NCBI GenBank assembly: GCA_016124315.1
Contig: WGNW01000035.1
Span: 1 to 58,028 of the forward strand
Reading direction: 5' to 3'
DNA from: Alphaproteobacteria bacterium
Lineage (GTDB): Bacteria > Pseudomonadota > Alphaproteobacteria > SMXS01
Length of the DNA stretch: 58,028 bases
Part shown: in pieces, positions 26,289 through 35,922 of the stretch
Layout: each line of letters begins with the position of its first letter
Numbering within the stretch: the first letter of the stretch is position 1
The notes under the pieces: generated by a model
Seen by the model: the letters and a program-made list of their open reading frames with translations, nothing else
What the model was told of the DNA's origin: nothing
Database searches by the model: none
Position numbers and translations under genes: made by a program

Positions 26289-27360
26289 CGCCGTCCTCCA
26301 GCAGGGCGCGCTGCGCCGCCAGCGACGGCGGCAGCACCGCGTAGAGATGATCGAACATGGCGGCGGGCGGCTGGGGCGGCAAGGCGAGATAGGCCTCCAC
26401 CGCGCCGTCCACGTCCTCGCGCACCTGGCGGATCAGCGCCTCCTCGTCGGCCTTCGACCACCAATCGCGGGCGACCAGGTAGTTGCGCAGGCGCAGCACC
26501 GGCTCCTCCTGCCAGCGCGCGCTCACCTCGGCGTCGTCCCGGTAACGCCGCGCATCGTCGGCCGTGGTGTGGTCGCCCAGCCGGTAGGTCAGCGCCTCGA
26601 CGAGCTGGGGACGGCCGGACCGCGCCTCCTCCAGCGCCCGGCCCACCACATGGCGCACGGCGACGACATCGTTGCCGTCCACCCGCACGCCGGCGATCCC
26701 GGCGGCGACCGCCTTCTGCGCCAGGGTCTCGGCGGCGGTCTGCATGGCCACCGGCTCGGAGATCGCCCACCGGTTGTTGTTGATGACGAAAACGGCAGGC
26801 AGGTTCCAGACACCACAGGCGTTGATGGATTCGTAGAAGTCGCCCTTGGAGGTGGCGCCGTCGCCCAGGATGCACAGTGCCGCCCGCTTCTCGCCGCGGA
26901 GTTGGAAGGCCATCGCCACGCCCACCGCGTGGGGCGCCTGGCTGGCGACCGGAATGGCCACCGGGAAATCCTCGCGCGGACCGGCGTAGTCGCAGCCGCG
27001 CTCGTCGCCGCTCCAGTACTGCAGGATCTCGGTCATGGTGACGCCGCGCCACAGCATGGCGCCGTGGTCGCGGAAGGCGGGCAGCAGCACGTCGGCGGGG
27101 TCCATGGCGGCGCCGATGCCCACCGAGACCGCCTCCTGCCCCAGCGACGAGGCGTAGGTGCCGAGCCGGCCGGTCCGCTGCAGCGAGACGGCCTTCTGGT
27201 CGAAGGTGCGGGTGCGCACCATGGCGGCGTAGAGGGCGGCCAGTGTCTGCCGGTCGTCGAGGGCGGAAGGGATGTCCTGGAGGGCGCTGCCGCCCTTATC
27301 GAGATATCTCGTGACCGGCCACGACGGAGAGCCCTCCTCGAACCGGTCGACGGCGTTCAT
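26281..27360 (-). CDS. 2-oxoacid dehydrogenase E1 component, alpha subunit
   Basis: 359 residues, first gene of the leftward E1alpha-E1beta-E2 operon. The TPP motif is CILGDGATSKGDFYESINAC ... FVINNNRWAIS (GDG to NN), and the phosphorylation-loop-like segment is LTYRLGDHTTADDARRYRDD. The N-terminus (RYLDKGGSALQDIPSALDDR) resembles the PdhA/BkdA proteins of the branched-chain type rather than the classical alphaproteobacterial PdhA, so branched-chain 2-oxoacid dehydrogenase is a reasonable guess. It decarboxylates the 2-oxoacid on TPP. ATG at 27360 with GGGACGGGCCGC ahead. Confidence 0.88.
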   Translation of the reverse strand: MNAVDRFEEGSPSWPVTRYLDKGGSALQDIPSALDDRQTLAALYAAMVRTRTFDQKAVSLQRTGRLGTYASSLGQEAVSVGIGAAMDPADVLLPAFRDHGAMLWRGVTMTEILQYWSGDERGCDYAGPREDFPVAIPVASQAPHAVGVAMAFQLRGEKRAALCILGDGATSKGDFYESINACGVWNLPAVFVINNNRWAISEPVAMQTAAETLAQKAVAAGIAGVRVDGNDVVAVRHVVGRALEEARSGRPQLVEALTYRLGDHTTADDARRYRDDAEVSARWQEEPVLRLRNYLVARDWWSKADEEALIRQVREDVDGAVEAYLALPPQPPAAMFDHLYAVLPPSLAAQRALLEDGDG

Positions 27361-27520
27361 GCGGCCCGTCCCCGCCTCTCGGAGGCGACTCCGCCGGTCA
27401 TCAACGCTCTCGTCTTCCCCATACTTTGATAATGGTCCGGCGACGGGGTGATTTCAATCCGCTCCGGAACGGTCAGAGGCCCGCCGAAGGACCGCAGCCC
27501 GTTGGCGCACAAGAAAGAAT

Positions 27521-27543
27521 CACGCGCCGCCGAGCGGCGCGTG
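27521..27543 (-). terminator. Intrinsic terminator after the thiolase gene
   Basis: Perfect 10-bp stem CACGCGCCGC (27521-27530) / GCGGCGCGTG (27534-27543) with a 3-nt loop. In the leftward direction it is followed by ATTCTTTCTTG, the T-rich tail. It sits about 35 bp after the stop of the leftward thiolase gene. Confidence 0.7.
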
Positions 27544-27579
27544 GCCGTGAAAGCGGGGTCGGCTCAGAAGCCCGGTGCG

Positions 27580-28779
27580 CTACGCGTAACGCCCCATGAT
27601 CGCCACCGCCGAGACGTTGGCGTGGGGGGCGCCGCCCAGATTGTGGGTGAGGCCCAGGGTGGCGTTCTTGAGCTGGCGTTCGCCGGCGCGACCGAGGAGC
27701 TGGAGATAGACCTCGTAGACCATGCGCAGGCCCGACGCGCCGATCGGATGACCGAAGCACTTCAGGCCGCCGTCGATCTGGCAGGGCACGCCGCCGTCGG
27801 CGTCGTAGAAGCCGTCCATGACGTCCTTCACCGCGCCGCCCTCGGGCGAGATGTGCAGGTCCTCCATGGTCACCAGCTCGGTGACCGAGAAGCAGTCGTG
27901 CACCTCGATCATGCTGAGTTCTTCGCGCGGGTTCTTCACCCCCGCCTCGTCATAGGCCTTCTTGGCGGCGACGCGGGTAGTGGCGAAGTGGCTGCCGTCC
28001 CAGGTGTTGAAACCGCTCTCCACGCCGTCCGACAGGCAGAGCTGCAGCGCCTTGATGGTGACCATGTCGGTCTTGCCCAGGCTGCGGGCGATCTCCGGCG
28101 TGGTGACGATGGCGCAGGCCGACCCGTCGCTCACGCCGCAGCAGTCGAACAGGCCCAGCGGCTCGGCGATCATCGGCGCGTTGAGGATGGTCTCCATGGG
28201 CACCGCCTTGCGCAGGTGCGCCTTCTCGTTGCGCGCGCCGTTCTGGTGGCTCTTCCAAGAGACGTGGCCGATGGCCTCCTTGAGATCCTTGGCCGAGACG
28301 CCGTGCTTGGCGGAATAGGCGGTGGCGAGTTGGGCGAAGTTGCCCGGCGCCGAGCCGTTGGGCACCCAGAGGTCGGGCAGCGGCCCGCGCGAGCCGGCGG
28401 GCAGGCCGCCGTAGCCGGTGTCCTTGAGCTTCTCCACGCCCAGTGCCATGGCGATGTCGCAGGCACCGGAGGCCACCGCATAGGCGGCGCCGCGCAGCGC
28501 CTCGGTGCCGGTGGCGCACATGTTCTCGACCCGGCTGACGGGAATGTTGGAGAGCCGCAGGGTGGTCGACAGCGGCAGCGCCGAGGCGCCCACATGCACC
28601 CGATCGAAGGCGGTGCCGAACCAGGCCGCCTCGATCTGGCTCTTCTCGATGCCGGCATCGGCCAGCGCCTCGTTGAACGCCTCGACCATCAGGTCCTCGG
28701 CGCCGGCGTCCCAGCGTTCGCCGAACTTGCTGCATCCCATGCCGATGATGGCAACCTTGTCGCGAATTCCCCGTGCCAT
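27580..28779 (-). CDS. SCP2-type thiolase (acetyl-CoA acetyltransferase family)
   Basis: 399-residue thiolase of the SCP-x/archaeal type. The acylated cysteine is in SRVENMCATGTEALRGAAYA, the His in LKCFGHPIGASGLRMVYEVY, and the NEAF equivalent is HDCFSVTELVTMEDL; in place of the second cysteine there is HNLGGAPHANVSAVAIMG, as usual in this subgroup. The start has a near-perfect Shine-Dalgarno (AAGGAGG). It is two bases behind the HMGS-like/DUF35 gene, the same pairing as the thiolase and DUF35 partners of archaeal HMG-CoA synthase. It may work on acetoacetyl-CoA or on a branched/steroid-like thioester. Confidence 0.88.
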   Translation of the reverse strand: MARGIRDKVAIIGMGCSKFGERWDAGAEDLMVEAFNEALADAGIEKSQIEAAWFGTAFDRVHVGASALPLSTTLRLSNIPVSRVENMCATGTEALRGAAYAVASGACDIAMALGVEKLKDTGYGGLPAGSRGPLPDLWVPNGSAPGNFAQLATAYSAKHGVSAKDLKEAIGHVSWKSHQNGARNEKAHLRKAVPMETILNAPMIAEPLGLFDCCGVSDGSACAIVTTPEIARSLGKTDMVTIKALQLCLSDGVESGFNTWDGSHFATTRVAAKKAYDEAGVKNPREELSMIEVHDCFSVTELVTMEDLHISPEGGAVKDVMDGFYDADGGVPCQIDGGLKCFGHPIGASGLRMVYEVYLQLLGRAGERQLKNATLGLTHNLGGAPHANVSAVAIMGRYA

Positions 28780-28781
28780 GG

Positions 28782-30251
28782 TCAGGCCTCCTTGCCTGGT
28801 GAAGCGGGTGCCGCCTTCCAGAAGTAGCGGCGGTAACCGCGGTCCCTGTCATAGTCCTTGATGCGGAACATCATCTTCAGCGGCGAGCCCACCTCGAGCT
28901 GTCCCGCCTCCGTATCCGTGAACCCCATCAGCACCCGGCCGCCGGTCTCGAACTGCACCTGGCCGTAATAGAAGGGCGGGCTGGGATTGTAGGACAGCCA
29001 GTCCGCGGTGAATGACATAACCCGCGCCGGCGAATCGGCAAACGAATAGGGTTCCTGGGTGTCGAGCGCCTGGCAGTTCGGGTTGACGCAGTAGTGGGTG
29101 CGCGGGAACTGCACCGTGCCGCAGACCGTGCAGCGGCCGCCGCTGAAGCCCGTCACCATGTCCTTCTTGCGGTACTCGGTGCTGAGCGCGGTCTTGTTGT
29201 CGGTCTCGCCGCGCATGCCCCAGTCGAGGCGGATGTTGTCCTGGAAAGACAGGAACTTCATGTAGTCGTCCTCGCGCCGTCCGGCGGCCAGGGCGCCGGC
29301 GACGCCGTGGCGCGCCGGCAGGTCGGCCAGCGCCTCGGTCGCCTCCAGCAGGATGGCGTCGGCGCCCTGTCCGAAGGCGACGACGAGGATGAGGTCGCCG
29401 GGTTTGGCCTTCTCGAGCGCCGCCGAGAGCATCAGCAGCGCATGCGCCGCGCCCGTGTCGCCGCAGCTTTCGGCCATGGTGTCGGCCACCGCCTCGGGCG
29501 CGACGCCGAACAGCTTCGCCGTGCGCTCGGGAATGCCCTTCAGGGAGCAGGGCATGACGAAATGGGCGACGTCGCCGCCGGCGACGCCCGCCTTGTCGAG
29601 CAGCGCCTTGATCGCCTGGGGCACGATCTTGCCGTAGCCCTCCTCGCGGACCCAGCGCTCCTCCCAGCCATAGTCGAACTCCTCGCCCTCGCCGCGGAAA
29701 TGGTCGACGAAGTCGGTGGTGACGGTGTGATGGGCGCGCAGCACGGCGACCGGGCGGTCGCGCCCTACCGTGACCGCCGCGGCGCCGTGGCCGAACTGCA
29801 TCTCGCTGGCGCTCGCCGGCCTCGCCTTGCGCGCGTCGGCGGCGGCCACCAGCGTCTCCCCGTCGCCGGCGCCGCGCAGCGCCGCGATCAGCGCCGAGGT
29901 GCCGGCCCGCTGGGAGCCGGCCACGTCGAGCGAGGCAATGCCATGCTCCAGGTTGAGGGCGGCGCCGATGACGCCGGCGTTCTGCCGGTCGAGGAAGGGC
30001 AGCGTCGTCGACGCGAAGAAGATGCCCTCCAGCGCACCGCGGTCGCGGCCCGTCAGGCAGTCGCGGGACGCTTCGACCGCCATGGTGATGGCGTCCTCGT
30101 CCCAGTTGCACATGGAGCGCTCGCCCTTGGCCATGCCACGCAAGTTGGGCATGGCCCATTTGTGGGCGGCGGCGATGCTCGCCCGGTTCAGCCGCAGCCG
30201 AGGGATATACGCGCCGAACGAAGTGATTCCCGCAGTGCCGCTCACCGACAT
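28782..30251 (-). CDS. HMG-CoA synthase-like domain fused to a DUF35 zinc-ribbon/OB domain
   Basis: 489 residues. Residues ~1-345 have the thiolase-like two-fold KAS III/HMG-CoA synthase fold (GITSFGAYIPRLRLNRASIA, ASTTLPFLDRQNAGVIGAAL, AESCGDTGAAHALLMLSAAL). Residues ~370-485 are the DUF35 module: a four-cysteine zinc ribbon (CTVCGTVQFPRTHYCVNPNC) then an OB fold (GRVLMGFTDTEAGQLEVGSP). At the HMGS nucleophile position (ACKAGT in archaea) it reads SQRAGT, so Cys is replaced by Gln; the Glu and His positions also differ. It probably is not a normal HMG-CoA synthase. Start ATG 30251 chosen; a GTG at 30278 is possible. Co-transcribed with the thiolase. Confidence 0.8.
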   Translation of the reverse strand: MSVSGTAGITSFGAYIPRLRLNRASIAAAHKWAMPNLRGMAKGERSMCNWDEDAITMAVEASRDCLTGRDRGALEGIFFASTTLPFLDRQNAGVIGAALNLEHGIASLDVAGSQRAGTSALIAALRGAGDGETLVAAADARKARPASASEMQFGHGAAAVTVGRDRPVAVLRAHHTVTTDFVDHFRGEGEEFDYGWEERWVREEGYGKIVPQAIKALLDKAGVAGGDVAHFVMPCSLKGIPERTAKLFGVAPEAVADTMAESCGDTGAAHALLMLSAALEKAKPGDLILVVAFGQGADAILLEATEALADLPARHGVAGALAAGRREDDYMKFLSFQDNIRLDWGMRGETDNKTALSTEYRKKDMVTGFSGGRCTVCGTVQFPRTHYCVNPNCQALDTQEPYSFADSPARVMSFTADWLSYNPSPPFYYGQVQFETGGRVLMGFTDTEAGQLEVGSPLKMMFRIKDYDRDRGYRRYFWKAAPASPGKEA

Positions 30252-30323
30252 CTCCTCCCCTGGATCGCCTGGAGCCACACCTTAGCGGCGTTGCCCGGCG
30301 GCCTCAAAGCAAAAGCTGGGACG

Positions 30324-33062
30324 CTACACGGCCGCCTGGTGGATGTTCTCCACCCGCGCGTCGAGCCGGGCGCGCACCTGGCGCGACAGCTCGGCCTTGC
30401 CGAACGGCTTGCGCAGCAGGGCGAAGGGCTTGTCGAGCTGCTTGTTACGCTCCATGGCGTCCTCGGTGTAGCCGGACATCAGCAGGATGGCGCACTGGGG
30501 GAACGCCTCGTGCACTTCCTGGGCGAACTGGATGCCGTCCTTGCCGTGGGGCTGGAGGACGTCGGTCAGCAGCAGGTGCGGCCGCAACCCGTCGTCGAGC
30601 AGGTGCTGCGCCTCGCCGGCGCTGGGCGCCTGGCGCACCACGTAGCCCAGCGACTTGAGCGCCGCGACGATGATGCTGCGGACCTCCTCGTCGTCCTCCA
30701 CCACCAGGATGGTCTCGCCCTCGCCCTGGATGACGGCGGTGGCGTCCTCGTCCTCGAGCGCGTCCGAGGGCGCGCGCGACGCATGGGGCAGGTGCAGCAG
30801 GACCGACGTGCCGTGCCCGACCTCGCTCTGGATCTCGATGTGGCCGCCCGACTGCTTGACGAAGCCGTAGACCATGCTGAGGCCGAGGCCGCTGCCGCGG
30901 GTCGAATCCTTGGTGCTGAAGAACGGCTCGAACGCCCGGTCGAGCACTTCCTGGGTCATCCCCGTGCCGGTGTCGCGCACAGCGATGACCACGTACTGGC
31001 CCGGCGACAGGGTCGGGTGGCGGGCGGCAGCGACGTCGTTGAGGGTCTCGTTGGAGGTGGCAATGGTCAGGGTGCCGCCGTCCTTCATGGCGTCCCGGGC
31101 GTTGATCGCCAGGTTGAGCAGCGCGTTCTCCAGCTGGGCCGGATCGACCAGCGCGTCCCACGTGTCCGCCGCCACCTCGGTGCTGATCCGGATATGGGGC
31201 CCGAGGGTGCGGGCGAGCAGCTCGGTCATGTCGCCCACCAGGCGGTTGATGGAGGTCGGCTCGGGCCGCAGGAGCTGCTTGCGCGAGAACGCCAGCAGCC
31301 GCTGGGTGAGCTCCGCGCCGCGGCCCACCGCCTTCAGCGCCGCGGCGGTGTAGCGTTCGACCGACGGGTCGTCCGGCACCACGTCGCGCAGGAACTCGAT
31401 GTTGCCCTGCACCGCCATGAGCAGGTTGTTGAAGTCGTGGGCGAGACCGCCGGTCAACTCGCCCACCGCCTGCATCTTCTGGGCCTGCAGCAGCTGCCGC
31501 TCGATCTCGCGCTGCTCGGTCAGGTCCTCGCCCGAGCCGAGCACGCTCACCACATAGCCCGTCTGGTCGCGGATGCGCGCCAGGTTCCAGCCGATCACGC
31601 GGCGCTGGCCGCCCTTGGCGCGGATCTGGTTCTCCAGGTAGGGCAGTTCCTCGCCGTCGCCGGCGACGATCTCGGCGAAGGCGCGCTTGGCCTCCTGGCG
31701 CTCGGCGGGGTCGACCAGCAGGTCGAACCAGTTCTGCCCCGCCAGTTCCTCCTCCGTGTAGCCGGTGACCTCGGTGCCCTTGCGGTTGAACCGCGTCACC
31801 CGGCCCTGGCGGTCGAGGGCGAGGATGATGGAAGCGGCCACGTCCAGGTACTGCTCGGCCCGCGCCTTCTCGCGGTGCAGGTCCTCCGTCGCGACGACCC
31901 GGTCGGTGATGTCGATGACGACGCCCTCCAGCGCCTGCACCTCGGACTTGCCGGCGAACTGGGGCGTGCCCTGCTGCATCAGCCACTTGACGTCGCCCTT
32001 GCGGGTGATCACCCGGAAGCTGACCTGGAACGGACGGGCCAGGTTGATCGCCTCGAGGATTTCCCGGCGCACACGCTTGTCGTCCTCGGGATGGATCAGG
32101 GTGGCGAACGCCACGAGCCGGTTATCGATCAGCGCCTCGGGCGAGTAGCCCAGCACGTCGAAGCAGCCCTTGGAGATGATCTCCATGGTCCAGAAGGAGT
32201 CGTTGCGGCAGCGGAAGGCGAAGCCGCCCGGCAGGTTGTCCATCAGGGTGACGAGCCGGCGCTGGCTCTCGCCCAGTGCCTTCTCGGTCTCCCGCTGCGC
32301 GGTGATGTCGACGCAGGACGCGATGGCGCCCACCGCCGCGCCGTCGCCGCCCCGGGCAAGGCTCACCGACACCTGTGCGACGCGCGCCGAGCCATCGGCC
32401 CGGATGGCGTTGGTCACGCCGATCCAGCGCCCCGTATCCAGCAGGCTCTGCCAGATGCGGGCCGCCTCTCCCGGCTGGCCCCAGAGCGCCTCGGTCCGCT
32501 GGCCGAGGAGGTCGGTGGGCCGGGCGTAGCCGAGCACCTCGGCGAACGCCGCATTGGCGTAGGTCACCGTCCCATCCAGGTCGAACATCGCCAGCGGGCT
32601 GAGCGCAGCCTCCATGGCGGCGTCGCGGATGCGCGCCTCGTGCTCGAGGCTGCGCTGGCGGGTGACGACCTCGGTGATCATCACAAGGCCGGTGACGCGC
32701 GCGCCGCGCATCAGCGGCCGCGCCTCCCAGCGCACCCGCTCCTCGCGCCCGTCTGCCCGCAGGAGCGAGTCCTCCGATGCCACCGTCTCACCCTTGAGGC
32801 AGCGGGCATGGGCCTCGCCCCACAGCGCCTCGGCGTCCGGCATCACCTCGTACAGGTGGTCGCCCTGCACGGCGCCGTCGCCCAGGCCGTACTGCGTGCG
32901 CCAGCGGTCGCTCAGTCCGATGAAGCGGAGGTGGGAATCAAGAACGGCGACCGCCACCGGCACGTGTTGCACCAGGGCCTGGCACAGCACGCGGTTGGTC
33001 GACGCCTCGTCGAGACGGCTGAGGGAGGGCAATGCCTTTTCGAACAAGCTTCGGCGCTTCAT
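30324..33062 (-). CDS. Hybrid sensor histidine kinase with PAS domains and a receiver
   Basis: 912 residues, no obvious membrane span. Four PAS domains appear in the N-terminal ~530 residues ([80 protein letters not shown]). The phosphoacceptor His lies in [20 protein letters not shown], the ATPase domain has [12 protein letters not shown] and [11 protein letters not shown]...[14 protein letters not shown], and a C-terminal receiver ([20 protein letters not shown], aspartate in LLLTDVLQP) completes it. A cytosolic multi-input kinase. It lies 31 bp downstream of the REC-EAL gene in the same direction, so the EAL protein could be its output. Confidence 0.88.
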   Translation of the reverse strand: MKRRSLFEKALPSLSRLDEASTNRVLCQALVQHVPVAVAVLDSHLRFIGLSDRWRTQYGLGDGAVQGDHLYEVMPDAEALWGEAHARCLKGETVASEDSLLRADGREERVRWEARPLMRGARVTGLVMITEVVTRQRSLEHEARIRDAAMEAALSPLAMFDLDGTVTYANAAFAEVLGYARPTDLLGQRTEALWGQPGEAARIWQSLLDTGRWIGVTNAIRADGSARVAQVSVSLARGGDGAAVGAIASCVDITAQRETEKALGESQRRLVTLMDNLPGGFAFRCRNDSFWTMEIISKGCFDVLGYSPEALIDNRLVAFATLIHPEDDKRVRREILEAINLARPFQVSFRVITRKGDVKWLMQQGTPQFAGKSEVQALEGVVIDITDRVVATEDLHREKARAEQYLDVAASIILALDRQGRVTRFNRKGTEVTGYTEEELAGQNWFDLLVDPAERQEAKRAFAEIVAGDGEELPYLENQIRAKGGQRRVIGWNLARIRDQTGYVVSVLGSGEDLTEQREIERQLLQAQKMQAVGELTGGLAHDFNNLLMAVQGNIEFLRDVVPDDPSVERYTAAALKAVGRGAELTQRLLAFSRKQLLRPEPTSINRLVGDMTELLARTLGPHIRISTEVAADTWDALVDPAQLENALLNLAINARDAMKDGGTLTIATSNETLNDVAAARHPTLSPGQYVVIAVRDTGTGMTQEVLDRAFEPFFSTKDSTRGSGLGLSMVYGFVKQSGGHIEIQSEVGHGTSVLLHLPHASRAPSDALEDEDATAVIQGEGETILVVEDDEEVRSIIVAALKSLGYVVRQAPSAGEAQHLLDDGLRPHLLLTDVLQPHGKDGIQFAQEVHEAFPQCAILLMSGYTEDAMERNKQLDKPFALLRKPFGKAELSRQVRARLDARVENIHQAAV

Positions 33063-33093
33063 GGCACGTCATACCGCTCCCCGAATGCAGACG

Positions 33094-34323
33094 TCAGGAA
33101 AAGCGGCGCGTGACGTCCATTTCCGAAACCGTCGCGATCCGGCGCATAATGTCCGGAAGCGGCACGGGCCGGCTGAAATAGAACCCCTGGGCATAATCGC
33201 ACCCCAGCATCATCAACGTGTTGGCCGATTGCTGGGTCTCCACGCCCTCGGCGCAGACCTTCATTCCCAGATTGTGGCCAAGATCGATGATCGACTTGAC
33301 GATCGTGAAGGCTTCCTCGTTCTGGTCCATCTCGCTGACGAACGAGCGGTCGATCTTCAGTTCCGTGAACGGCATGCGGTAAATCTGGATCAGCGACGAG
33401 AACCCCGTGCCGAAATCGTCCAGCGACAGGCCGAAGCCCTTCAGCCGGAACCGGGTCAGCACGTCCATGAAGTGAGGATCCTCGGTGACCGCGGAGTTCT
33501 CGGTGATCTCGAGGACGATCTGCTCGGGACCGACGCCGACGGCGTTCGCCTTGTCGGCCAGCCGGTCGGGCATGTCCAGATCCGCCAGGGTGGAAGGCGA
33601 AATGTTGACCGCCACGTTGAGGACGATGCCGCGCGCCTTCCAATGCGACAATGCTTCGATCACCTGCCGGAAGACCAGCTGGGTGAGCGGCTCGATCATG
33701 CGGGAGTGCTCGGCCACAGGAATGAACTTCACCGGCGAGACCATGGCGCCGTGCGGATTGCGCCACCGCGCCAGCGCCTCGAAGCCGATGACCTCGAACG
33801 GCGCGTCGTCGACGGTCAGCGTCAGCGAGCCGCAGGAAGCCTCGCCGTTGCCGCTGCCCGACAGCCGCACCTTCGGCTGGTAGTGGACGAACAGATTGTC
33901 GTCGGTGATCGCCTGCTCGAGGTCGTGAACGGTGAAGTCGCCGGACTCGCGCAGGTGCTTGCGAAGCTCGTCCTTCAGGGTGGTGACGGAGACCGGCTTG
34001 TTGAGCGCGCCGACGATGGTCAGGCCGAGCGAGACGCCCAGGCGCTCCGCAGTCTGCACGACCTTGGGGTCGAACCCGCTGAGCAGCCAGATCTTCGATT
34101 TGCAGCCCCGGTCGGCGAGGAACCGCAGCACCTGGATGCCGTCGACGTTCGGCAGCACGAGGTCGAGAACCATGACGTCCGGCTCACCGACCTCCACCTG
34201 CTGCTTGAGCGCCTCGAAATCCTGGACCGCCGAGGCGGAAAATCCCACCTGATGCGCCGCCTCGACCACGAGTTGGCCCACCAAGTCGTCATCATCGATC
34301 ACAACGAGCGTTTTGTCGCCCAC
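33094..34323 (-). CDS. REC-EAL response regulator (c-di-GMP phosphodiesterase)
   Basis: 409 residues from a GTG start with a good Shine-Dalgarno (AAGGGGGG). Residues ~1-120 are a receiver (LVVIDDDDLVGQLVVEAAHQ; phosphoaspartate in VMVLDLVLPNVDG). The EAL domain spans ~135-395: the EAL glutamate in GFEALARWRNPHG, the metal Asp pair in LSLDDFGTGFSSL, the lysine in ELKIDRSFVSEMD, the CAEGVETQ glutamate and the YAQGFYFSRPVP end. All catalytic residues look intact, so it should hydrolyse c-di-GMP under phosphorylation control. Upstream of the histidine kinase gene in the same transcript, forming a plausible two-component system. Confidence 0.9.
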   Translation of the reverse strand: MGDKTLVVIDDDDLVGQLVVEAAHQVGFSASAVQDFEALKQQVEVGEPDVMVLDLVLPNVDGIQVLRFLADRGCKSKIWLLSGFDPKVVQTAERLGVSLGLTIVGALNKPVSVTTLKDELRKHLRESGDFTVHDLEQAITDDNLFVHYQPKVRLSGSGNGEASCGSLTLTVDDAPFEVIGFEALARWRNPHGAMVSPVKFIPVAEHSRMIEPLTQLVFRQVIEALSHWKARGIVLNVAVNISPSTLADLDMPDRLADKANAVGVGPEQIVLEITENSAVTEDPHFMDVLTRFRLKGFGLSLDDFGTGFSSLIQIYRMPFTELKIDRSFVSEMDQNEEAFTIVKSIIDLGHNLGMKVCAEGVETQQSANTLMMLGCDYAQGFYFSRPVPLPDIMRRIATVSEMDVTRRFS

Positions 34324-34775
34324 TCGGACGCCCCCCTTGCCAATTGTTCTACCGGCCCCGACTTTCGTCAGATATTCTCGGCAAGCGTGTCTGTGCCGGC
34401 CATCGTAACCGCAGTCCGGGAAATTGCAAAACGTGAAATTCCGCGCGCGGCGGGCCGCATAGGCGCGTTACTTGACAGTGCGGCACGCAGATATTTCAAA
34501 TCTTCGGTATTAGTTGCCGACCCCGAGTAGTCAGCCGCCGCTCGGACAAATTTTGATCAAATAAATTGATTTGTCATCAGTAAAGAATTCCCTACTCTCG
34601 CATGTCGTAAGGCCGTTCGTCTCCCTGTTTGGGGCGGCGCCGAGCGTGCTTCGGACCCACCCCCGCGATTGGGGGAACCGGCCGGAGGAACATTTTCGGG
34701 GGTCGCGATTTTCTGTCCGCGGAGCCCCGACGGCATCTTGGGGGTGTGCAACGACGGTTCTTGAAAAAGGGAACT
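34324..34775. other. Divergent intergenic region between REC-EAL and diguanylate cyclase genes
   Basis: About 450 bp without a convincing gene. AT-richer part at 34480-34580 (CAAATTTTGATCAAATAAATTG, with the 8-bp match AAATTTTG/CAAATAAATT) probably holds the divergent promoters. From 34600 on the strand is GC-rich with many G/C runs (CGGGGGTCGCG, TTGGGGGTG) that could form secondary structure in the leader ahead of the 23-codon ORF. No RNA family recognised. Confidence 0.4.
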
Positions 34776-34847
34776 ATGGCGGCGACGCCGCCGGGGCCAG
34801 CCCCGGTGGTGCGCGACGGGCGGCTTTTTGGCGGCAGCCGGGAATGA
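34776..34847 (+). CDS. Putative 23-codon leader peptide coupled to the diguanylate cyclase
   Basis: Short ORF (MAATPPGPAPVVRDGRLFGG then SRE) with its own Shine-Dalgarno (AAAAAGGGAACT). It is proline- and arginine-rich. Its TGA stop overlaps the ATG of the PAS-GGDEF gene as ATGA (34844-34847), and the cyclase itself has only a weak ribosome-binding site. Translation of the cyclase is therefore expected to be coupled to, and possibly controlled by, translation of this leader. I see the geometry; the role is inference. Confidence 0.45.
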   Translation: MAATPPGPAPVVRDGRLFGGSRE

Positions 34848-35785
34848 AAGAGAATCAGGTGATCGAACTCGACCGTGGCAAGCTCGCGGATCTCTTGGCG
34901 ATGATCGAGGACGCGGGTCAGGTGGGGTACTGGCAGTACCATCCGGCACTCGACGCCTTCACCTGGTCGGCCCAGGTGTTTCGCATCCACGGCCGGCGAT
35001 CGCGGGCCGGCCTGCTCGTGCCGCGCGAAGAGGCCCTGGCCGCCCTTCATGCGGAAGATCGCGATGCCGTGGACGCCTGCCTCCTCGCCGCCGCGCGCGA
35101 CGGCGACGACTTCCGGCTCGACGCGCGCATCGTGCGCAACGATGGCAGCGTCCGCTACGTCAAGATGGCCGGGCATCCTTACGACGACCGCGACGGCACG
35201 CCCGCCGTTCTCGGCATCATGGCCGACATCACCGAATTCAAGCGCACCGAGAACAAGTTGCGGCGGCTCGCCGAGACCGATCCCTTGACCGGCGCGGTCA
35301 ACGTGCGCCGATTCGAGACCATCGCCATGGCCGAGTTGCGCCGAACCGCCCGGTTCGGCCACGAGGCCGCCCTTGCCATCATCGACATCGACGGCTTCAA
35401 GGGCATCAACGACACGTTCGGCCACCTCGTCGGCGACGATGTGCTGCGCACATTCGTCAAGACGATGATCAGGACCCTGCGTGAGGTCGACGTCGTGGCG
35501 CGCATCGGTGGCGACGAGTTCGCGATCCTGATGCCCGAGACGACCGCCGACGAGGCGATGAAGCCGCTGGAGCGGCTGGCGAGCCTCAGTCGAACCCTGC
35601 AGGTGGAGCGGGAGAATCTCACCATCTGCCTGACCTTCAGCGCCGGCGTCTCGACCATGGCCCCGGACACCAACCTGCGCGACATCCTGCGTTCGGCCGA
35701 CACCCTGCTCTACCAGGCGAAGAGATCAGGACCCAGCCGCGTCGAACGATTCAGTCCCGAACCGCGACAGCGCCTGCGCTCCTGA
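34844..35785 (+). CDS. PAS-GGDEF diguanylate cyclase
   Basis: 313 residues. N-terminal PAS (PAS_3-like) with IEDAGQVGYWQYHPALDAFT and VRYVKMAGHPYDDRDGTPAV, a linker helix (EFKRTENKLRRLAETDPLTG) and a GGDEF domain with intact ARIGGDEFAILMPE. The inhibitory I-site RxxD is present exactly five residues before it (REVD-VVARI-GGDEF). It should make c-di-GMP and be subject to product inhibition. A longer in-frame form starting at 34571 would cover the leader region and lacks similarity. Divergent from the REC-EAL gene; close to the Tad pilus locus. Confidence 0.9.
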   Translation: MKENQVIELDRGKLADLLAMIEDAGQVGYWQYHPALDAFTWSAQVFRIHGRRSRAGLLVPREEALAALHAEDRDAVDACLLAAARDGDDFRLDARIVRNDGSVRYVKMAGHPYDDRDGTPAVLGIMADITEFKRTENKLRRLAETDPLTGAVNVRRFETIAMAELRRTARFGHEAALAIIDIDGFKGINDTFGHLVGDDVLRTFVKTMIRTLREVDVVARIGGDEFAILMPETTADEAMKPLERLASLSRTLQVERENLTICLTFSAGVSTMAPDTNLRDILRSADTLLYQAKRSGPSRVERFSPEPRQRLRS

Positions 35786-35922
35786 CCGGCGTTTCATGCC
35801 ATCACCCTGATTTCGTCTGACGGCCGGCGCGCCATATCCTGCGCCCGTGCTTGTAGACTTGCGCGGAACGTGTCAAAAGCGGCATTCTCTTCGCTGAAAT
35901 AAAGAACATCGGGGACGCCTGA

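Noticed and set aside
29094..33113. 1339-codon plus-strand open frame opposite the HMGS-like and kinase genes
   Set aside because: Antisense shadow of two clearly coding minus-strand genes; low-complexity composition, no start signal and no recognisable domain.
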